A stretch of DNA of 64,000 bases from Defluviimonas aquaemixtae (GCF_900302475.1 NZ_OMOQ01000002.1:434001-498000); one strand, 5' to 3'; counted from the first letter of the stretch, positions 35,501-44,539 are shown. Numbers and translations are program-made. The notes: generated from the letters alone by a model not told the origin.

Positions 35501-35822
35501 AGAGATCGGTCGCGTCGTCCGCGCCCGCGCCGCCAATCCACGCTGGGCGGACGGGATGATGAATCACGGTTTTCGGGGGGCGGCAGAGATCGCCGCCACG
35601 CTCGACCACATGGCGGCCTTCGCGCATCTGGCGCGTGCCGTGCCCGCGCATCTGTTCGACCTCTACCACGAGGCGACGCTTGGCCGCGACGACATCGTCG
35701 CCTTCATGGAACGGGAGAACCCCGGTGCGCTGTCCGCGATGCGCGACAGGTTCTCGTCGCTGGCGGAGGCAGGGCTTTGGGTCACGCGCCGCAACTCCAT
35801 CGCGATGGAGGCGGAAGGATGA
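32580..35822 (+). CDS. cobN: Cobaltochelatase subunit CobN
   Basis: A 1080-residue CobN/magnesium-chelatase-H family protein, at the short end of the family. Landmarks: AGAKGILIRLIGGESYWPYG (~75), IHIGAHGTLEWMPGKSVALS (~520-540), and the CobN C-terminal NHGFRGAAEIAATLDHM. With CobS and CobT it inserts Co(II) into hydrogenobyrinic acid a,c-diamide using ATP. No cobS/cobT chelatase genes are in the window, so those subunits must be encoded elsewhere. ATG 32580 is the family start; an earlier in-frame ATG lies inside cobW. Overlaps cobG by 4 bp. Confidence 0.93.
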   Translation: MHVIFRESHGLEETDTPRDLGQDPADLVALSFSDSDLGAFAAGWHRAAGALPTLRLANLVALRHPLSVDTYVEQTLAGAKGILIRLIGGESYWPYGLAQVQDLARRRGIALAVLPADGRDDARLDELSTLPKSTLRRLQSLCDAGGTVAAQAALQQMALAVGLYAGPVAGDKTVPPFGWYLPGKGVAPVPEVGQRPLAVVTFYRSYLTSADTDPVDALITALEKRGFAAVGAYAASLKDPAAATWLRAELARLKPAAIVNATAFSAKGADGGASPLDAPGCPVFQVALSTARKKDWTEAERGLSPADLAMHVVLPEVDGRIFAGVASFKQPSKMDADLQYSRFVHRADPDRTAAVADRVAGWHRLSTTPAGGRNLALVLSTYPGKAHQLAHAVGLDALDSAEAILGAMAGNGHAVMAGDDLGAALSTETLEWPVSAYLDTIFLISGPLREALFAAWGEPDTDPAVVDGHFRFQAIRRGQAIVALQPERGDVKTRGDDYHDLSRTPRHAYVAFYLWLRSQRIHALIHIGAHGTLEWMPGKSVALSKDCWPEALTGDLPVIYPFIVNDPGEAAQAKRRIGAVTIGHLPPPLAESAVPEDLNRLERLLDEYSTADGLDPARRDRLIAAIREEARGRGVEDDLGVPEDASPAEAITRIDRFVCDIKESQYGEGLHVFGNGRCGAEERAGLLAALNGRRVDPGPSGSPFRGRSDVLPTGRNLYTTDPRAVPSRAAHAQGVKLAEELLRRHLQDKGDWPKSLVVDLWGSATMRTAGEEFAMALHLAGLSPKWDEGSERVSGFEVIPLALLRRPRIDVTLRVSGLFRDVFPGLAQLFEAAAAALSEREEAPGDNPYLHATPRVFGPKPGLYGLAMGEPIEDYGPDGRLAAGEAWLSGSEWAIDASGDAHPARAALEAQVKGADGFVHVQDLLETDLLLASDYAAHEGGFAAAVARLGGHAPALYHVDATRPNAPRARTLTEEIGRVVRARAANPRWADGMMNHGFRGAAEIAATLDHMAAFAHLARAVPAHLFDLYHEATLGRDDIVAFMERENPGALSAMRDRFSSLAEAGLWVTRRNSIAMEAEG

Positions 35823-36991
35823 GCGCGCCTGTCGTCAAAGGCTGGTGCCCTGGCGCGCTCCGCCCCATGATGTCGGGGGACGGGCTTGTCGTCCGCGTGC
35901 GGCCGCGCGGCGGGCGGCTATTGCCCGAACAGGCGGCGGGCTTGGCCGCTCTCGCCAGGCGCTATGGGAACGGGCTGATCGATTTGTCGGCTCGCGCGAA
36001 TGTTCAACTCCGCGGTGTGAGCGCACTCGGGCACCGCCCGCTGATCGAAGGGCTCGCCGCGCTGGGCCTGATCGACGAGACGACTGAAGCGGAAAGCCGC
36101 CGCAACATCGTCGCGACTCCGTTCTGGAGCGAGGGCGATCGGGTGCAAGAGATCGCCGCGTCTCTCGCCGCAGCGCTGGGGGCGGAAGGAGCGCCAGACA
36201 CGCCCGGAAAGTTCGGCTACGCCGTCGATTGCGCCGGCGAGCCGGTTCTGACTGCCGTTTCAGCCGATATCCGCGTGGAAAGTGGACCCGGCGATAGCCT
36301 TCTCGTGCGCCCGGACGGCGCGGCGACAGGGGCGATGGTCTCAGCGGATCAGGTCGCCGAAATCGCGCTGGAGCTTGCGCGCTGGTTCCTGAGCACCGGT
36401 GGAGCCCCGCAGGGCCGGGGCCGCATGGCCCCGCATATTGCGCGTGGCGCCATTTTGCCGGAAGCATTCACTGAGGTGCCCGGGGTTCCGCGTGCGGCAA
36501 AGCCTTCCCCTGCACCGGGACGCGTGGCTCAGGGGTGGATGGTTGCGTTGGAGTTCGGCCAGATGACGGCCGAAACCCTGTCCTATCTGGCCGAAATCGG
36601 GCCGTTGCGCACCACGCCTTGGCGTATGCTGCTGATCGAAGGCGCGCTCGAGGCTCCGGGATGCGCGGGCGTGATTACCGATCCCTGGCACCCGCTTCTT
36701 AACGTCACCGCCTGCACCGGTGCGCCCGCCTGTCCGCAAGGGCAGATCGCTACGCGAACCTTGGCGCAGAGGCTGAGCGTCGCGCTCCCGCCCGGCCTCG
36801 GTCTCCACGTGTCGGGCTGTTCCAAGGGATGCGCTCACCCGGCACCCGCGCCGCTGACGCTCGTCGGTCGGCCGGGCGGCACGGTCGACCTGATCCGCGA
36901 CGGCTCGTCCTCCGATGAACCCGCCTTGACCGGGCTCCACCCCGAGACGCTGACCGCCGAACTCCTTTCCGAGGCCGAAGATGCCCCATAG
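35819..36991 (+). CDS. cobG: Precorrin-3B synthase
   Basis: A 390-residue member of the nitrite/sulfite reductase fold. Ferredoxin-like half: GWCPGALRPM, DLSARANVQLRG. The Fe4S4 cysteines are in ACTGAPACPQG (C299, C305) and GCSKGCAHP (C334, C338). CobG uses O2 to make precorrin-3B, so its presence marks the oxygen-dependent pathway. Linked by ATGA to cobN; overlaps cobH by 11 bp. Confidence 0.92.
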   Translation: MSAPVVKGWCPGALRPMMSGDGLVVRVRPRGGRLLPEQAAGLAALARRYGNGLIDLSARANVQLRGVSALGHRPLIEGLAALGLIDETTEAESRRNIVATPFWSEGDRVQEIAASLAAALGAEGAPDTPGKFGYAVDCAGEPVLTAVSADIRVESGPGDSLLVRPDGAATGAMVSADQVAEIALELARWFLSTGGAPQGRGRMAPHIARGAILPEAFTEVPGVPRAAKPSPAPGRVAQGWMVALEFGQMTAETLSYLAEIGPLRTTPWRMLLIEGALEAPGCAGVITDPWHPLLNVTACTGAPACPQGQIATRTLAQRLSVALPPGLGLHVSGCSKGCAHPAPAPLTLVGRPGGTVDLIRDGSSSDEPALTGLHPETLTAELLSEAEDAP

Positions 36992-37610
36992 CTATCAGAC
37001 CGACGGCGCCGCGATCTACCTCGAGAGCTTTGCGACGATCCGCGCCGAGGCGGATCTGAGCCGTTTTGTGCCCGAGGAAGAGGTCGTCGTGGTCCGAATG
37101 ATCCATGCGGCAGGGATGGTCGGGCTTGAGAAACATGTCCGCTTCACCCCCGGCATGGCCACCGCCGCCCGCGCGGCGCTGGAGGCGGGCGCGCCGATCC
37201 TGTGCGATGCGCGGATGGTGAGCGAAGGCATCACTCGCCCGCGCCTTCCTGCGAGGAACGATGTGATCTGCACCCTCAACGATCCGCGCGTGCCTGACAT
37301 GGCGAAGGAGTTGCGAAACACCCGCTCGGCTGCCGCGTTGGAGCTGTGGCGGCCGCATCTCGAAGGCGCCGTGGTGGCCATCGGAAACGCTCCGACCGCG
37401 CTCTTCCATCTGCTCAACATGCTCGAAGACCCCGCCTGTCCGCGCCCGGCGGCGATCATCGGTTGCCCGGTGGGCTTTGTCGGCGCTGCGGAATCCAAGG
37501 ACGCGCTGATGCAGGATCTTCCCGCGCCGTCGCTGATAGTGAAAGGGCGACTCGGTGGATCGGCGATAACCGTGGCCGCCGTCAATGCGCTTGCGAGCCG
37601 GAAGGAATGA
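36981..37610 (+). CDS. cobH: Precorrin-8X methylmutase
   Basis: A 209-residue CobH/CbiC protein: VRMIHAAGMVGLEKHVRF (catalytic His in RMIHAAG), LCDARMVSEGI, LNDPRVPDMA, IGNAPTALFHLL, and VGFVGAAESKDAL. It moves the C11 methyl to C12, giving hydrogenobyrinic acid. The gene overlaps cobG upstream by 11 bp and cobI downstream by 4 bp (ATGA). Confidence 0.94.
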   Translation: MPHSYQTDGAAIYLESFATIRAEADLSRFVPEEEVVVVRMIHAAGMVGLEKHVRFTPGMATAARAALEAGAPILCDARMVSEGITRPRLPARNDVICTLNDPRVPDMAKELRNTRSAAALELWRPHLEGAVVAIGNAPTALFHLLNMLEDPACPRPAAIIGCPVGFVGAAESKDALMQDLPAPSLIVKGRLGGSAITVAAVNALASRKE

Positions 37611-38341
37611 CGATGGGCTCCCACACCGGAAAGGTGATCTGCGTGGGCCTCGGACCCGGAGATCCCGAACTGATGAGCGTGAGGGCTGATCGCGTCATCC
37701 GCGGATCGAAGCACGTCGCATATTTCCGCAAGGCGGGGCGTGCCGGTCAGGCTCGGCAGATCGTCAACGGAATGATCGGACCGGACGTGGCCGAGTATCC
37801 GATGGAGTATCCGGTTACCACCGAGATCCACTTCTCCGACCCCGAATACAATCGGCAGCTCGCTGAATTCTACGAGAACTGGGCGAAGAAGATCGCAGTA
37901 TTGGCCGAAACAGAGACTGTTGTTGTCCTTTGCGAAGGCGATCCGTTCTTCTACGGCTCGTTCATGCACCTCCATTCGCGACTCCAGGGCCGCGCCGACG
38001 TGGAGGTGGTCCCGGGCATCACCGGCATGTCTGGTTGCTGGACCGCGACCGGCATCCCGATCACCTGGGGCGACGACGTGTTGACCGTGCTGATGGCGAC
38101 GCTGCCGGAAGAGGTGCTGGCCGAGCGCGCGCGCGACGCAGACGCGCTCGTCGTCATGAAGATCGGCCGCAATCTGCCGAAACTGCGCCGCGCGCTCGCA
38201 ACCGCTGGGCGGCTCGGGGCGGCCTGGATCGTAGAGCGCGGGACGATGGAGGGGCAGCGCGTGCAGCGGCTGTCCGAGGCCGAAGCGGTGGTCCCCTACT
38301 TCTCCATCGTCCTCGTACATGGACAGGGGCGCAGGCCATGA
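37607..38341 (+). CDS. cobI: Precorrin-2 C20-methyltransferase
   Basis: A 244-residue class III SAM methyltransferase of the tetrapyrrole methylase fold: VICVGLGPGDPELMSVRADRVI at the N-terminus shortened here (SAM loop GLGPGDPE), VLCEGDPFFYGSFMHL, and VVPGITGMSGCWTATG. It converts precorrin-2 to precorrin-3A. ATG 37607 overlaps the cobH stop; ATG 37613 two codons later is equally possible. The stop overlaps the start of cobJ (ATGA). Confidence 0.93.
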   Translation: MTMGSHTGKVICVGLGPGDPELMSVRADRVIRGSKHVAYFRKAGRAGQARQIVNGMIGPDVAEYPMEYPVTTEIHFSDPEYNRQLAEFYENWAKKIAVLAETETVVVLCEGDPFFYGSFMHLHSRLQGRADVEVVPGITGMSGCWTATGIPITWGDDVLTVLMATLPEEVLAERARDADALVVMKIGRNLPKLRRALATAGRLGAAWIVERGTMEGQRVQRLSEAEAVVPYFSIVLVHGQGRRP

Positions 38342-39072
38342 GCGGATGCGTCGCGGTCGCCGGTCTTGGGCCGGGCGATGACCGGCTTGTCACGGACGAG
38401 GTCCGGGCGGCCCTCGCCGATGCGACCGACGTGGTCGGCTACCTACCCTACGTCGCCCGCGTCGCGCCGCGCGAGGGGCTGATTCTGCATCCTTCGGACA
38501 ACCGCGTGGAGTTGGACCGCGCCAATCTCGCGCTCGACATTGCGGCGGAGGGCGGGCGGGTCGTCATCGTCTCTTCCGGTGACCCCGGCGTCTTCGCGAT
38601 GGCCTCGGCTCTTTTCGAAGCGCTCGAACGAAGGTCGGACCCCGACGCCTTCGAAATCCGCGTCCTGCCCGGCATCACCGCGATGCTCGCCGCCGCCGCC
38701 CGGCTCGGCGCTCCGCTGGGTCACGACTTCTGCGCGATCAACCTGTCGGACAACCTCAAGCCCTGGGACCTTGTCGAACACCGCCTGAAGCTCGCCGCAC
38801 AGGCAGGATTCGCGATGGCCTTCTACAATCCGCGCTCGAAGAGCCGGCCGCATCAGTTCGCCCGCGCACTCGACATCCTGCGCCAGGAGTGCGGGCCCGA
38901 CCGGCTGATCTCCTTCGCGCGTGCCGTCACCACGCCGGAAGAGAGGCTGGAGACCATGACGCTCGCCGAGGCGATGCCCGAAATGGCGGATATGAGGACT
39001 ATGGTGCTTGTCGGCAACGCTGACACGCGGCGCGTGGGCCAGTTCGTCTACACGCCGAGGTCGGCGCGATGA
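38338..39072 (+). CDS. cobJ: Precorrin-3B C17-methyltransferase
   Basis: A 244-residue tetrapyrrole methylase: VAGLGPGDDRLVTDEV, VVGYLPYVARV, VSSGDPGVFAMASALFEA, LPGITAMLAAAARLGAPLGHDF and AFYNPRSKSRPHQ are CobJ/CbiH hallmarks. It does C17 methylation and ring contraction. Last gene of this plus-strand block; its final 25 bp overlap the 3' end of cobK on the other strand. Confidence 0.94.
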   Translation: MSGCVAVAGLGPGDDRLVTDEVRAALADATDVVGYLPYVARVAPREGLILHPSDNRVELDRANLALDIAAEGGRVVIVSSGDPGVFAMASALFEALERRSDPDAFEIRVLPGITAMLAAAARLGAPLGHDFCAINLSDNLKPWDLVEHRLKLAAQAGFAMAFYNPRSKSRPHQFARALDILRQECGPDRLISFARAVTTPEERLETMTLAEAMPEMADMRTMVLVGNADTRRVGQFVYTPRSAR

Positions 39073-39797
39073 GCGAGAAACGCCATAACCCCGTCAACAT
39101 CGCGTGCGACGCGTCGGGGCGGCATGGCCGGCCGGTCGATCAGGACGACTGGAACCTGGTGAAGCCGCGCCGCATCGAGTTTGGCCCGGGCGCCCGCGCC
39201 GCCGGAGTTTTTCGCGACGATCAGGTCAATCCGATGGTTGATCAGAAGCCGCAGATCCTCTGCCTCGGTAAAAGGGCCACGCGCGATGAGGGCGTCCGCA
39301 TCGGGCAAGGGCAGCGGTCCTTCAGGCGGATCGACAAGCCTCAAAAGATAATGGTGCTGGGGCTTCGCACCAAAGGCCGCGAGGTTCTGCTTGCCGATGG
39401 CGAGGAAGATGCGAGCTGGCGTATCGGGAAGTGCGTCGACAGCCGCGCCAACATCCGCGACGTGACGCCATTCATCGCCAGGCCCCGCCGTCCACGGTTC
39501 GCGTTCAAAGGCGCAAAGCGGCGTGCCGGTTTCAGCGCAGGCGGCAGCCGCGTTGCGGCTCATCTGGACGGCGAATGGGTGCGTCGCGTCTATGACATGC
39601 GTGAATCCTGCGGACCGGATGTATTCAGCCAACCCTCCGGCTCCGCCAAAGCCACCAATCCGCGTCGGCAAGGGTTGTGTCCCGGGCGATTCGGTGCGTC
39701 CGGCATAGGAAAAGACAGCCTCCACTCGCGCATCTGCCAAACGCCTTGCAAGAGCGCTCGCTTCGGTCGTGCCGCCGAGGAGAAGGACGCGGGTCAT
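39048..39797 (-). CDS. cobK: Precorrin-6A reductase
   Basis: A 249-residue CobK/CbiJ reductase: N-terminal NADPH loop VLLLGGTTEASALARRL, HVIDATHPFAVQMSRNA (~83-99), ARIFLAIGKQNLAAF, and the C-terminal AKNSGGAGARAKLDAARLHQVPVVLIDRP typical of the family shortened here. It reduces precorrin-6A to 6B with NADPH. It is the only minus-strand gene between cobW and cobF. Its ATG (39797-39795) overlaps the cobL ATG (39796-39798) in the palindrome CATG, and its 3' end overlaps cobJ by 25 bp. Its promoter must lie inside cobL. Confidence 0.92.
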   Translation of the reverse strand: MTRVLLLGGTTEASALARRLADARVEAVFSYAGRTESPGTQPLPTRIGGFGGAGGLAEYIRSAGFTHVIDATHPFAVQMSRNAAAACAETGTPLCAFEREPWTAGPGDEWRHVADVGAAVDALPDTPARIFLAIGKQNLAAFGAKPQHHYLLRLVDPPEGPLPLPDADALIARGPFTEAEDLRLLINHRIDLIVAKNSGGAGARAKLDAARLHQVPVVLIDRPAMPPRRVARDVDGVMAFLAHRADLGV

Positions 39798-40983
39798 GTC
39801 TGATCCCTGGCTGGTGATCGTCGGACTGGGCGAGGATGGCGTGAGCGGCCTGTCCGAGGCAAGTCGCGCAGCCATCCGCGCGGCGGATATCATTTTCGGC
39901 GGTCCGCGTCACCTTGAACTGGTCGGGGCTGGCGATCGCGGCCGCGAATGGCCAGTTCCGTTCAAAATCGACCCGGTTCTGGCTGAAAAGGGCCGAAATG
40001 TCGTAGTGTTGGCTTCCGGCGACCCGTTCTGGCTCGGCGCGGGCGGTAGCCTCTCGGCGCATCTCGAACCGGGCGAATGGACCGCGCATCCTGCCCCCTC
40101 GACCTTCTCGCTCGCCGCCTCTCGCTTGGGTTGGCGGCTGGAAGACACGATCTGCCTCGGCCTCCATGCCGCGCCGTTCGAGCGCCTCGTGCCCGTGCTT
40201 GGCCGCGGTGTGCGCGCGGTCTGCCTCGTTCGGGACGGAGCCGCTGTCGGTGCCTTGTCGAAATGGCTGTCGGATCGCGGGTTCGGACCGTCGCGGCTGG
40301 TCGCTATGGAGGCGCTTGGGGGGCCGCGAGAGCGTGTGAGGGAGACGGTCGCGCACGATTACGCTCTCTCCGATGTCGCGCATCCAGTGGCGGTCGCGAT
40401 CGACACGGACGGTGCGGTGGGACTGCCGCGCGCCTCGGGCCTTCCCGATGACTGTTTCACGCATGACGGCCAGATCACCAAGCGGCCGATCCGGGCCTTG
40501 ACTCTGTCCGCCCTGGCGCCGCGTCCGGGGGAGGTTCTTTGGGACTTGGGCGCGGGCTCTGGCTCGATCTCGGTCGAGTGGTGCCTGTCAGCGCCCGGAA
40601 CCACCGCCCAGGCGGTTGAAGCCCGGGCGGACCGGTCTGCGAACATCCGCACCAACGCGGCGGCGTTCGGGCTCTCGCATCGGCTCGAAGTTCATGAGTC
40701 CGCTTGGCCCGAGGGACTGAAGGCGCTGCCCGAGCCGGATGCGGTATTTGTCGGCGGAGGCATGCATTTCGCTGGAATAGAGAGTGTATGGAAGCGCCTT
40801 CGGGACGGCGGACGGCTGGTCGTGAACGCCGTCACACTCGAATCCGAGGCGCTGCTGGCCCAGTTGCAAGTCGACAGGGGCGGCTCGCTGTTGCGCTATG
40901 AAGTGGCGATCTCTGCGCCGCTCGGGCGGATGCGCGGCTGGGAACCGTTGCGGCCGGTGGTGCAATGGAGCGTGGTAAAGTGA
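39796..40983 (+). CDS. cobL: Precorrin-6Y C5,15-methyltransferase (decarboxylating)
   Basis: A 395-residue two-domain fusion. The N-terminal CobL/CbiE tetrapyrrole methylase has [29 protein letters not shown] and [13 protein letters not shown]. The C-terminal CbiT domain has [20 protein letters not shown] (SAM loop, ~245; shortened from the full stretch) and DAVFVGGGM. It methylates C5 and C15 and removes the C12 acetate carboxyl. The start shares two bases with the cobK start on the other strand. Its ribosome site and any promoter lie inside cobK. Overlaps cobE by 19 bp. Confidence 0.93.
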   Translation: MSDPWLVIVGLGEDGVSGLSEASRAAIRAADIIFGGPRHLELVGAGDRGREWPVPFKIDPVLAEKGRNVVVLASGDPFWLGAGGSLSAHLEPGEWTAHPAPSTFSLAASRLGWRLEDTICLGLHAAPFERLVPVLGRGVRAVCLVRDGAAVGALSKWLSDRGFGPSRLVAMEALGGPRERVRETVAHDYALSDVAHPVAVAIDTDGAVGLPRASGLPDDCFTHDGQITKRPIRALTLSALAPRPGEVLWDLGAGSGSISVEWCLSAPGTTAQAVEARADRSANIRTNAAAFGLSHRLEVHESAWPEGLKALPEPDAVFVGGGMHFAGIESVWKRLRDGGRLVVNAVTLESEALLAQLQVDRGGSLLRYEVAISAPLGRMRGWEPLRPVVQWSVVK

Positions 40984-41342
40984 GGGTCGCTGGGCTCGGC
41001 TTCCGGTCAGCCGCGACCGTCGCATCCTTGCGCGATGCCTTCGACCGGGCGGGCGGACGGGCCGACCTGCTTGCGACCGTTGCGGGCAAGGCCGAAGCGC
41101 CCGCGATCGGCAAACTGGCGGCGGAACTCGGTCTCCTGGTTCGCGCAGTTGGCCGAGAGGAGCTTGCGCAAGAAGTGACGCTGAGCCATTCGGCGCGGGT
41201 TGCCGAACGATTCGGCACGGGATCGCTGGCCGAGGCGGCGGCGTTGGCCGCGGCGGGGCCGGGCGCGCGGCTTCTTGGCCCGCGCGTGGTATCGGGCGAT
41301 GGATTGGCGACGGCCGTCATCGCGGAAAGGACGGACGAATGA
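40965..41342 (+). CDS. cobE: CobE / CbiG C-terminal-domain protein
   Basis: A 125-residue protein equal to the C-terminal domain of Cbi[56 protein letters not shown], and [14 protein letters not shown]. In Pseudomonas and Rhodobacterales it is a free-standing protein whose precise role in the aerobic pathway is unsettled. It overlaps cobL by 19 bp; GTG 40980 in GTGA overlap with the cobL stop is an alternative start. The stop overlaps the cobM start (ATGA). Confidence 0.85.
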   Translation: MERGKVRVAGLGFRSAATVASLRDAFDRAGGRADLLATVAGKAEAPAIGKLAAELGLLVRAVGREELAQEVTLSHSARVAERFGTGSLAEAAALAAAGPGARLLGPRVVSGDGLATAVIAERTDE

Positions 41343-42121
41343 CGGTGCACTTCATCGGCGCGGGACCGGGTGCCGCGGATCTTCTGACGCTGAGAGGGCG
41401 CGACCTGATCGCAGCCTGCCCAGTCTGCCTCTATGCCGGTTCTCTGGTGCCGGAGGCAGTGCTGTCGCACTGCCCCAATGGCTCGAAAATCATCAACACT
41501 GCTCCGATGTCGCTCGACGAGATCATCGCTGAGATCAAGGCCGCGCATGACGCGGGCCACGACGTCGCGCGGCTCCATTCCGGCGACCTGTCGGTTTGGT
41601 CGGCGATGGGGGAACAGCTTCGCCGACTGCGGGGACTCGGCATTCCTTACGACGTGACCCCAGGTGTACCGTCCTTCGCCGCCGGGGCGGCAGCGCTCGG
41701 AGCGGAGCTGACGCTACCGGGCGTGGTGCAATCGGTCGTGCTGACCCGCACCTCGGGCCGCGCGACTTCGATGCCGCCGGGCGAGACCTTGGAGAATTTC
41801 GCAATGACCGGAGCGGTGCTGGCGATCCATCTCTCCGTTCACATGCTCGATAGGGTGGTCGCCGAACTGACCCCGCATTACGGGCCCGATTGTCCGGTCG
41901 CTGTGATTTGGCGGGCGTCTTGGCCCGACCAACGCATAGTTCGGGCGACGCTGGAGACCCTCGAAACTGCGGTCGGGGCCGAAATGGAACGCACGGCGCT
42001 GATCTTCGTCGGACGTTCCCTCGGGGCGGAGGACTTCGACGAAAGCAGGCTCTATGCGGGCGACTACGACCGCCGGTACCGGCCGGTCGGCACCGATCCG
42101 AGGTTCCCGGAGACGTCATGA
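41339..42121 (+). CDS. cobM: Precorrin-4 C11-methyltransferase
   Basis: A 260-residue tetrapyrrole methylase: [18 protein letters not shown] (SAM loop), [48 protein letters not shown] and [14 protein letters not shown] are CobM/CbiF signatures. It methylates C11 of precorrin-4 to give precorrin-5. Four-base overlaps join it to cobE upstream and cobB downstream. Confidence 0.94.
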   Translation: MTVHFIGAGPGAADLLTLRGRDLIAACPVCLYAGSLVPEAVLSHCPNGSKIINTAPMSLDEIIAEIKAAHDAGHDVARLHSGDLSVWSAMGEQLRRLRGLGIPYDVTPGVPSFAAGAAALGAELTLPGVVQSVVLTRTSGRATSMPPGETLENFAMTGAVLAIHLSVHMLDRVVAELTPHYGPDCPVAVIWRASWPDQRIVRATLETLETAVGAEMERTALIFVGRSLGAEDFDESRLYAGDYDRRYRPVGTDPRFPETS

Positions 42122-43428
42122 TTCCGCCCGGCCTTATCATCTCTGCCCCCGCCTCCGGTACCGGCAAGACGACGCTGATGCTGGGCCTGCTGGGTGCGTT
42201 CCGAGCGCAGGGTCTCGAGGTGCAACCTTTCAAGAGCGGACCGGACTACATCGACCCTGCCTTCCATCGTGCGGCGTCTGGGCGATTTTCCGTCAATCTC
42301 GACAGCTGGGCGATGGGGCAGGATCGCATTTCCGGGCTGATCGGGGCGGCCGTCGGAGCGGATCTGGTGCTGGCCGAGGGGTCGATGGGGCTTTTCGACG
42401 GAGTGGCGTTGCCCGGGGAAACGGGGACGGGCGCGTCCGCGGACCTTTCGGCGCTGACCGGCTGGCCGGTCGTGCTGGTGCTGGACGTGTCAGGGCAGGC
42501 ACAGTCGGCCGCCGCGGTTGCGAAGGGTTTCGCGACAATGCGGCCGGGTGTGACGGTCGCAGGAGTTGTCCTGAACCGCGTTGCGAGTCCCCGGCACGAA
42601 GCCTTGGTGCGCGCCGGCATGGAGGTCGCCGGTATCCGCGTCTTTGGCGTGCTGCCGCGAAAGGCGACAATCGAGGTGCCGGAGCGCCATCTCGGCCTCG
42701 TTCAGGCCGAGGAGACGCCGGAGCTCGACCGGATCGTTGCCGAAGCCGCGACGTTCGTCGCGGAGCATCTCGACCTGAGGGCATTGCGAGCAGCGGCGGG
42801 AACGACGCGGATCGCGGCCGGAAAGGCAATATCGGTCACCCCGCCCGGCCAGCGCATCGCGCTCGCGCGCGACGAGGCGTTCTCCTTCGTCTATCCACAT
42901 CTGCTGGACGGCTGGCGCGCGGCGGGAGCAGAAATCCTGCCTTTCTCGCCCCTCGCCGACGAAGCCCCGGACGAGAGCGCCGATTGCTGCTGGCTGCCTG
43001 GCGGATACCCCGAGTTGCACGGCGGCAAACTCGCCCAAGCCAGCCGTTTCCGGCGTGGCTTGAGACTGTTCTCCGAAACCCGCACCGTCCATGGCGAGTG
43101 TGGGGGCTACATGACGATGGGCGCGGCCATCGTCGACCGGGAGGGCCGGCGGCACGAAATGGCGGAGCTTCTTGGCCTCGTGACGTCGTTCGAGAAGCGG
43201 AAGATGCATCTCGGCTACCGGTTGGCCGAGCTCGCCGCGCCGATTCCCGGTGAACCGGCGGGCGCGCGGTTGAGGGGCCACGAATTCCACTACTCGACGA
43301 TCCTCGAGCAACCCGATACGGCCCTGGCGCGGGTCGTAGACGCGAACGGCGACGCGGTGCCCGAGACCGGTTCGCGCCGGGGCAACGCCACGGGCACATT
43401 CTTTCATCTGATCGCGGAGGCGACATGA
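42118..43428 (+). CDS. cobB: Hydrogenobyrinic acid a,c-diamide synthase
   Basis: A 436-residue amidotransferase paralogous to CobQ. N-terminal ATPase: [21 protein letters not shown] shortened here, with P-loop SGTGKTT; then [12 protein letters not shown] and [10 protein letters not shown]-terminal glutaminase domain: [10 protein letters not shown] and [11 protein letters not shown] with the catalytic Cys. It amidates the a and c acetates before cobalt insertion by CobN-S-T. Overlaps cobM and cobA by 4 bp each. Confidence 0.93.
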   Translation: MIPPGLIISAPASGTGKTTLMLGLLGAFRAQGLEVQPFKSGPDYIDPAFHRAASGRFSVNLDSWAMGQDRISGLIGAAVGADLVLAEGSMGLFDGVALPGETGTGASADLSALTGWPVVLVLDVSGQAQSAAAVAKGFATMRPGVTVAGVVLNRVASPRHEALVRAGMEVAGIRVFGVLPRKATIEVPERHLGLVQAEETPELDRIVAEAATFVAEHLDLRALRAAAGTTRIAAGKAISVTPPGQRIALARDEAFSFVYPHLLDGWRAAGAEILPFSPLADEAPDESADCCWLPGGYPELHGGKLAQASRFRRGLRLFSETRTVHGECGGYMTMGAAIVDREGRRHEMAELLGLVTSFEKRKMHLGYRLAELAAPIPGEPAGARLRGHEFHYSTILEQPDTALARVVDANGDAVPETGSRRGNATGTFFHLIAEAT

Positions 43429-44147
43429 GCGGGTTCGTCAGTTTTGTCTCGTCCGGTCCCGGCGATCCGGAGCTTCTGACGGTGAAGGCGATGGACCGGT
43501 TGCAAAATGCCGACGCCGTTTTGTTCGACGATCTCTCGTCAGGTCCGATCCTCGCGAAGGCGCGGGAGGGCGCGGACATGGTCGGCGTCGGCAAGCGCGC
43601 CGGGCGCACTTCGCCGAAACAGGATCATGTGAGCCGGCTGCTCGTCGACTATGCCCGATCCGGCGCCAGGGTCGTGCGGCTCAAATCCGGCGATTGCGGA
43701 CTGTTCGGGCGGCTTGAGGAGGAGATCGTCGCATGCCGCGAGGCCGGAATCGACTACGAAATCATCCCTGGCGTGACCTCTGCCATGGCCGCCGCCGCAG
43801 CGGCGGGCATTCCGCTGACCCGCAGACTGACCGCGCGCCGCGTACAGTTCGTCACCGGCCACGATGTGACCGGCGCACTGCCCGAAGATCTCAATATGGC
43901 CGCGCTTGCCGATCCGACCGCGACGACAGTCGTTTTCATGGGTAAGCGCACCTTTGCTGAGCTTGCGCGTCGGCTTCAGGGCGCCGGGTTGGCTGCCGAT
44001 ACGCCCGCGCTTCTCGCCGAAAGTGTCTCTACACCGGCAGAAAAGCTCGTTCGCGGGACGCTTGCGACGATGGAGGCCCTGATCGCGTCAGAGGCCGCAG
44101 ACGGCCCCGCGCTGATCCTGCTGGGACCGCTCGCGGAGGGCAAATGA
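43425..44147 (+). CDS. cobA: Uroporphyrinogen-III C-methyltransferase
   Basis: A 240-residue SUMT: FVSSGPGDPELLTVKAMD (SAM loop), VLFDDLSSGPIL, VGKRAGRTSPKQD, VVRLKSGDCGLFGRLEEE, IIPGVTSAMAAAAAAGIPLTRR shortened here, and TVVFMGKRTF. It makes precorrin-2 from uroporphyrinogen III, the entry to both siroheme and cobalamin. No CysG oxidase/chelatase domain is fused. It overlaps cobB and the following DUF1636-like gene by 4 bp each. Confidence 0.93.
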   Translation: MSGFVSFVSSGPGDPELLTVKAMDRLQNADAVLFDDLSSGPILAKAREGADMVGVGKRAGRTSPKQDHVSRLLVDYARSGARVVRLKSGDCGLFGRLEEEIVACREAGIDYEIIPGVTSAMAAAAAAGIPLTRRLTARRVQFVTGHDVTGALPEDLNMAALADPTATTVVFMGKRTFAELARRLQGAGLAADTPALLAESVSTPAEKLVRGTLATMEALIASEAADGPALILLGPLAEGK

Positions 44148-44470
44148 GCGGCGTCACCGCGACCGTCTGCCGGTCTTGTCCGGCGGGCCAGGCAGGACTC
44201 GCATGCGACCTGCGGATTGCCGTCGCAGAGGCGGGACTTGCCTGTGTGGTGCGTGAAACGGACTGCATGTCAGGCTGCACCCACCCCTCTACGGTTGCGT
44301 TTCGTGCGACCGGCAAGACGACGTATCTTTTCGGCGAACTAACGGTCGAGGATATTCCGGAACTTGTAGCCTTTCTCGAACTGTACACCGAGGCGCCCGA
44401 CGGAAACTTTGCGGACGCCCGTCCTCTCGGCAGTCTGCGCGAAAAGGCGATCGCCCGGATTCCGGGATAG
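44144..44470 (+). CDS. DUF1636-like small cysteine protein, copy 2
   Basis: A 108-residue protein with CxxC at 9/12 (CRSC), further Cys at 21 and 34, and C-x3-C at 41/45 (DCMSGCTHPS). The pattern, the GC-after-Cys motif and the tail REKAIARIPG match the copy at 31163, so the two are paralogues. It closes the cobL-E-M-B-A operon (ATGA overlap with cobA) and ends ~70 bp before the second riboswitch. Function unknown; a [2Fe-2S] or metal-binding role is an inference from the cysteines. Confidence 0.7.
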   Translation: MSGVTATVCRSCPAGQAGLACDLRIAVAEAGLACVVRETDCMSGCTHPSTVAFRATGKTTYLFGELTVEDIPELVAFLELYTEAPDGNFADARPLGSLREKAIARIPG

Positions 44471-44539
44471 CATGATGGTCGCAATCCGACCGTGGCGTGG
44501 CGCGAATCCGCCTTGACCGATCGGCCCGCATGCTGGCAG

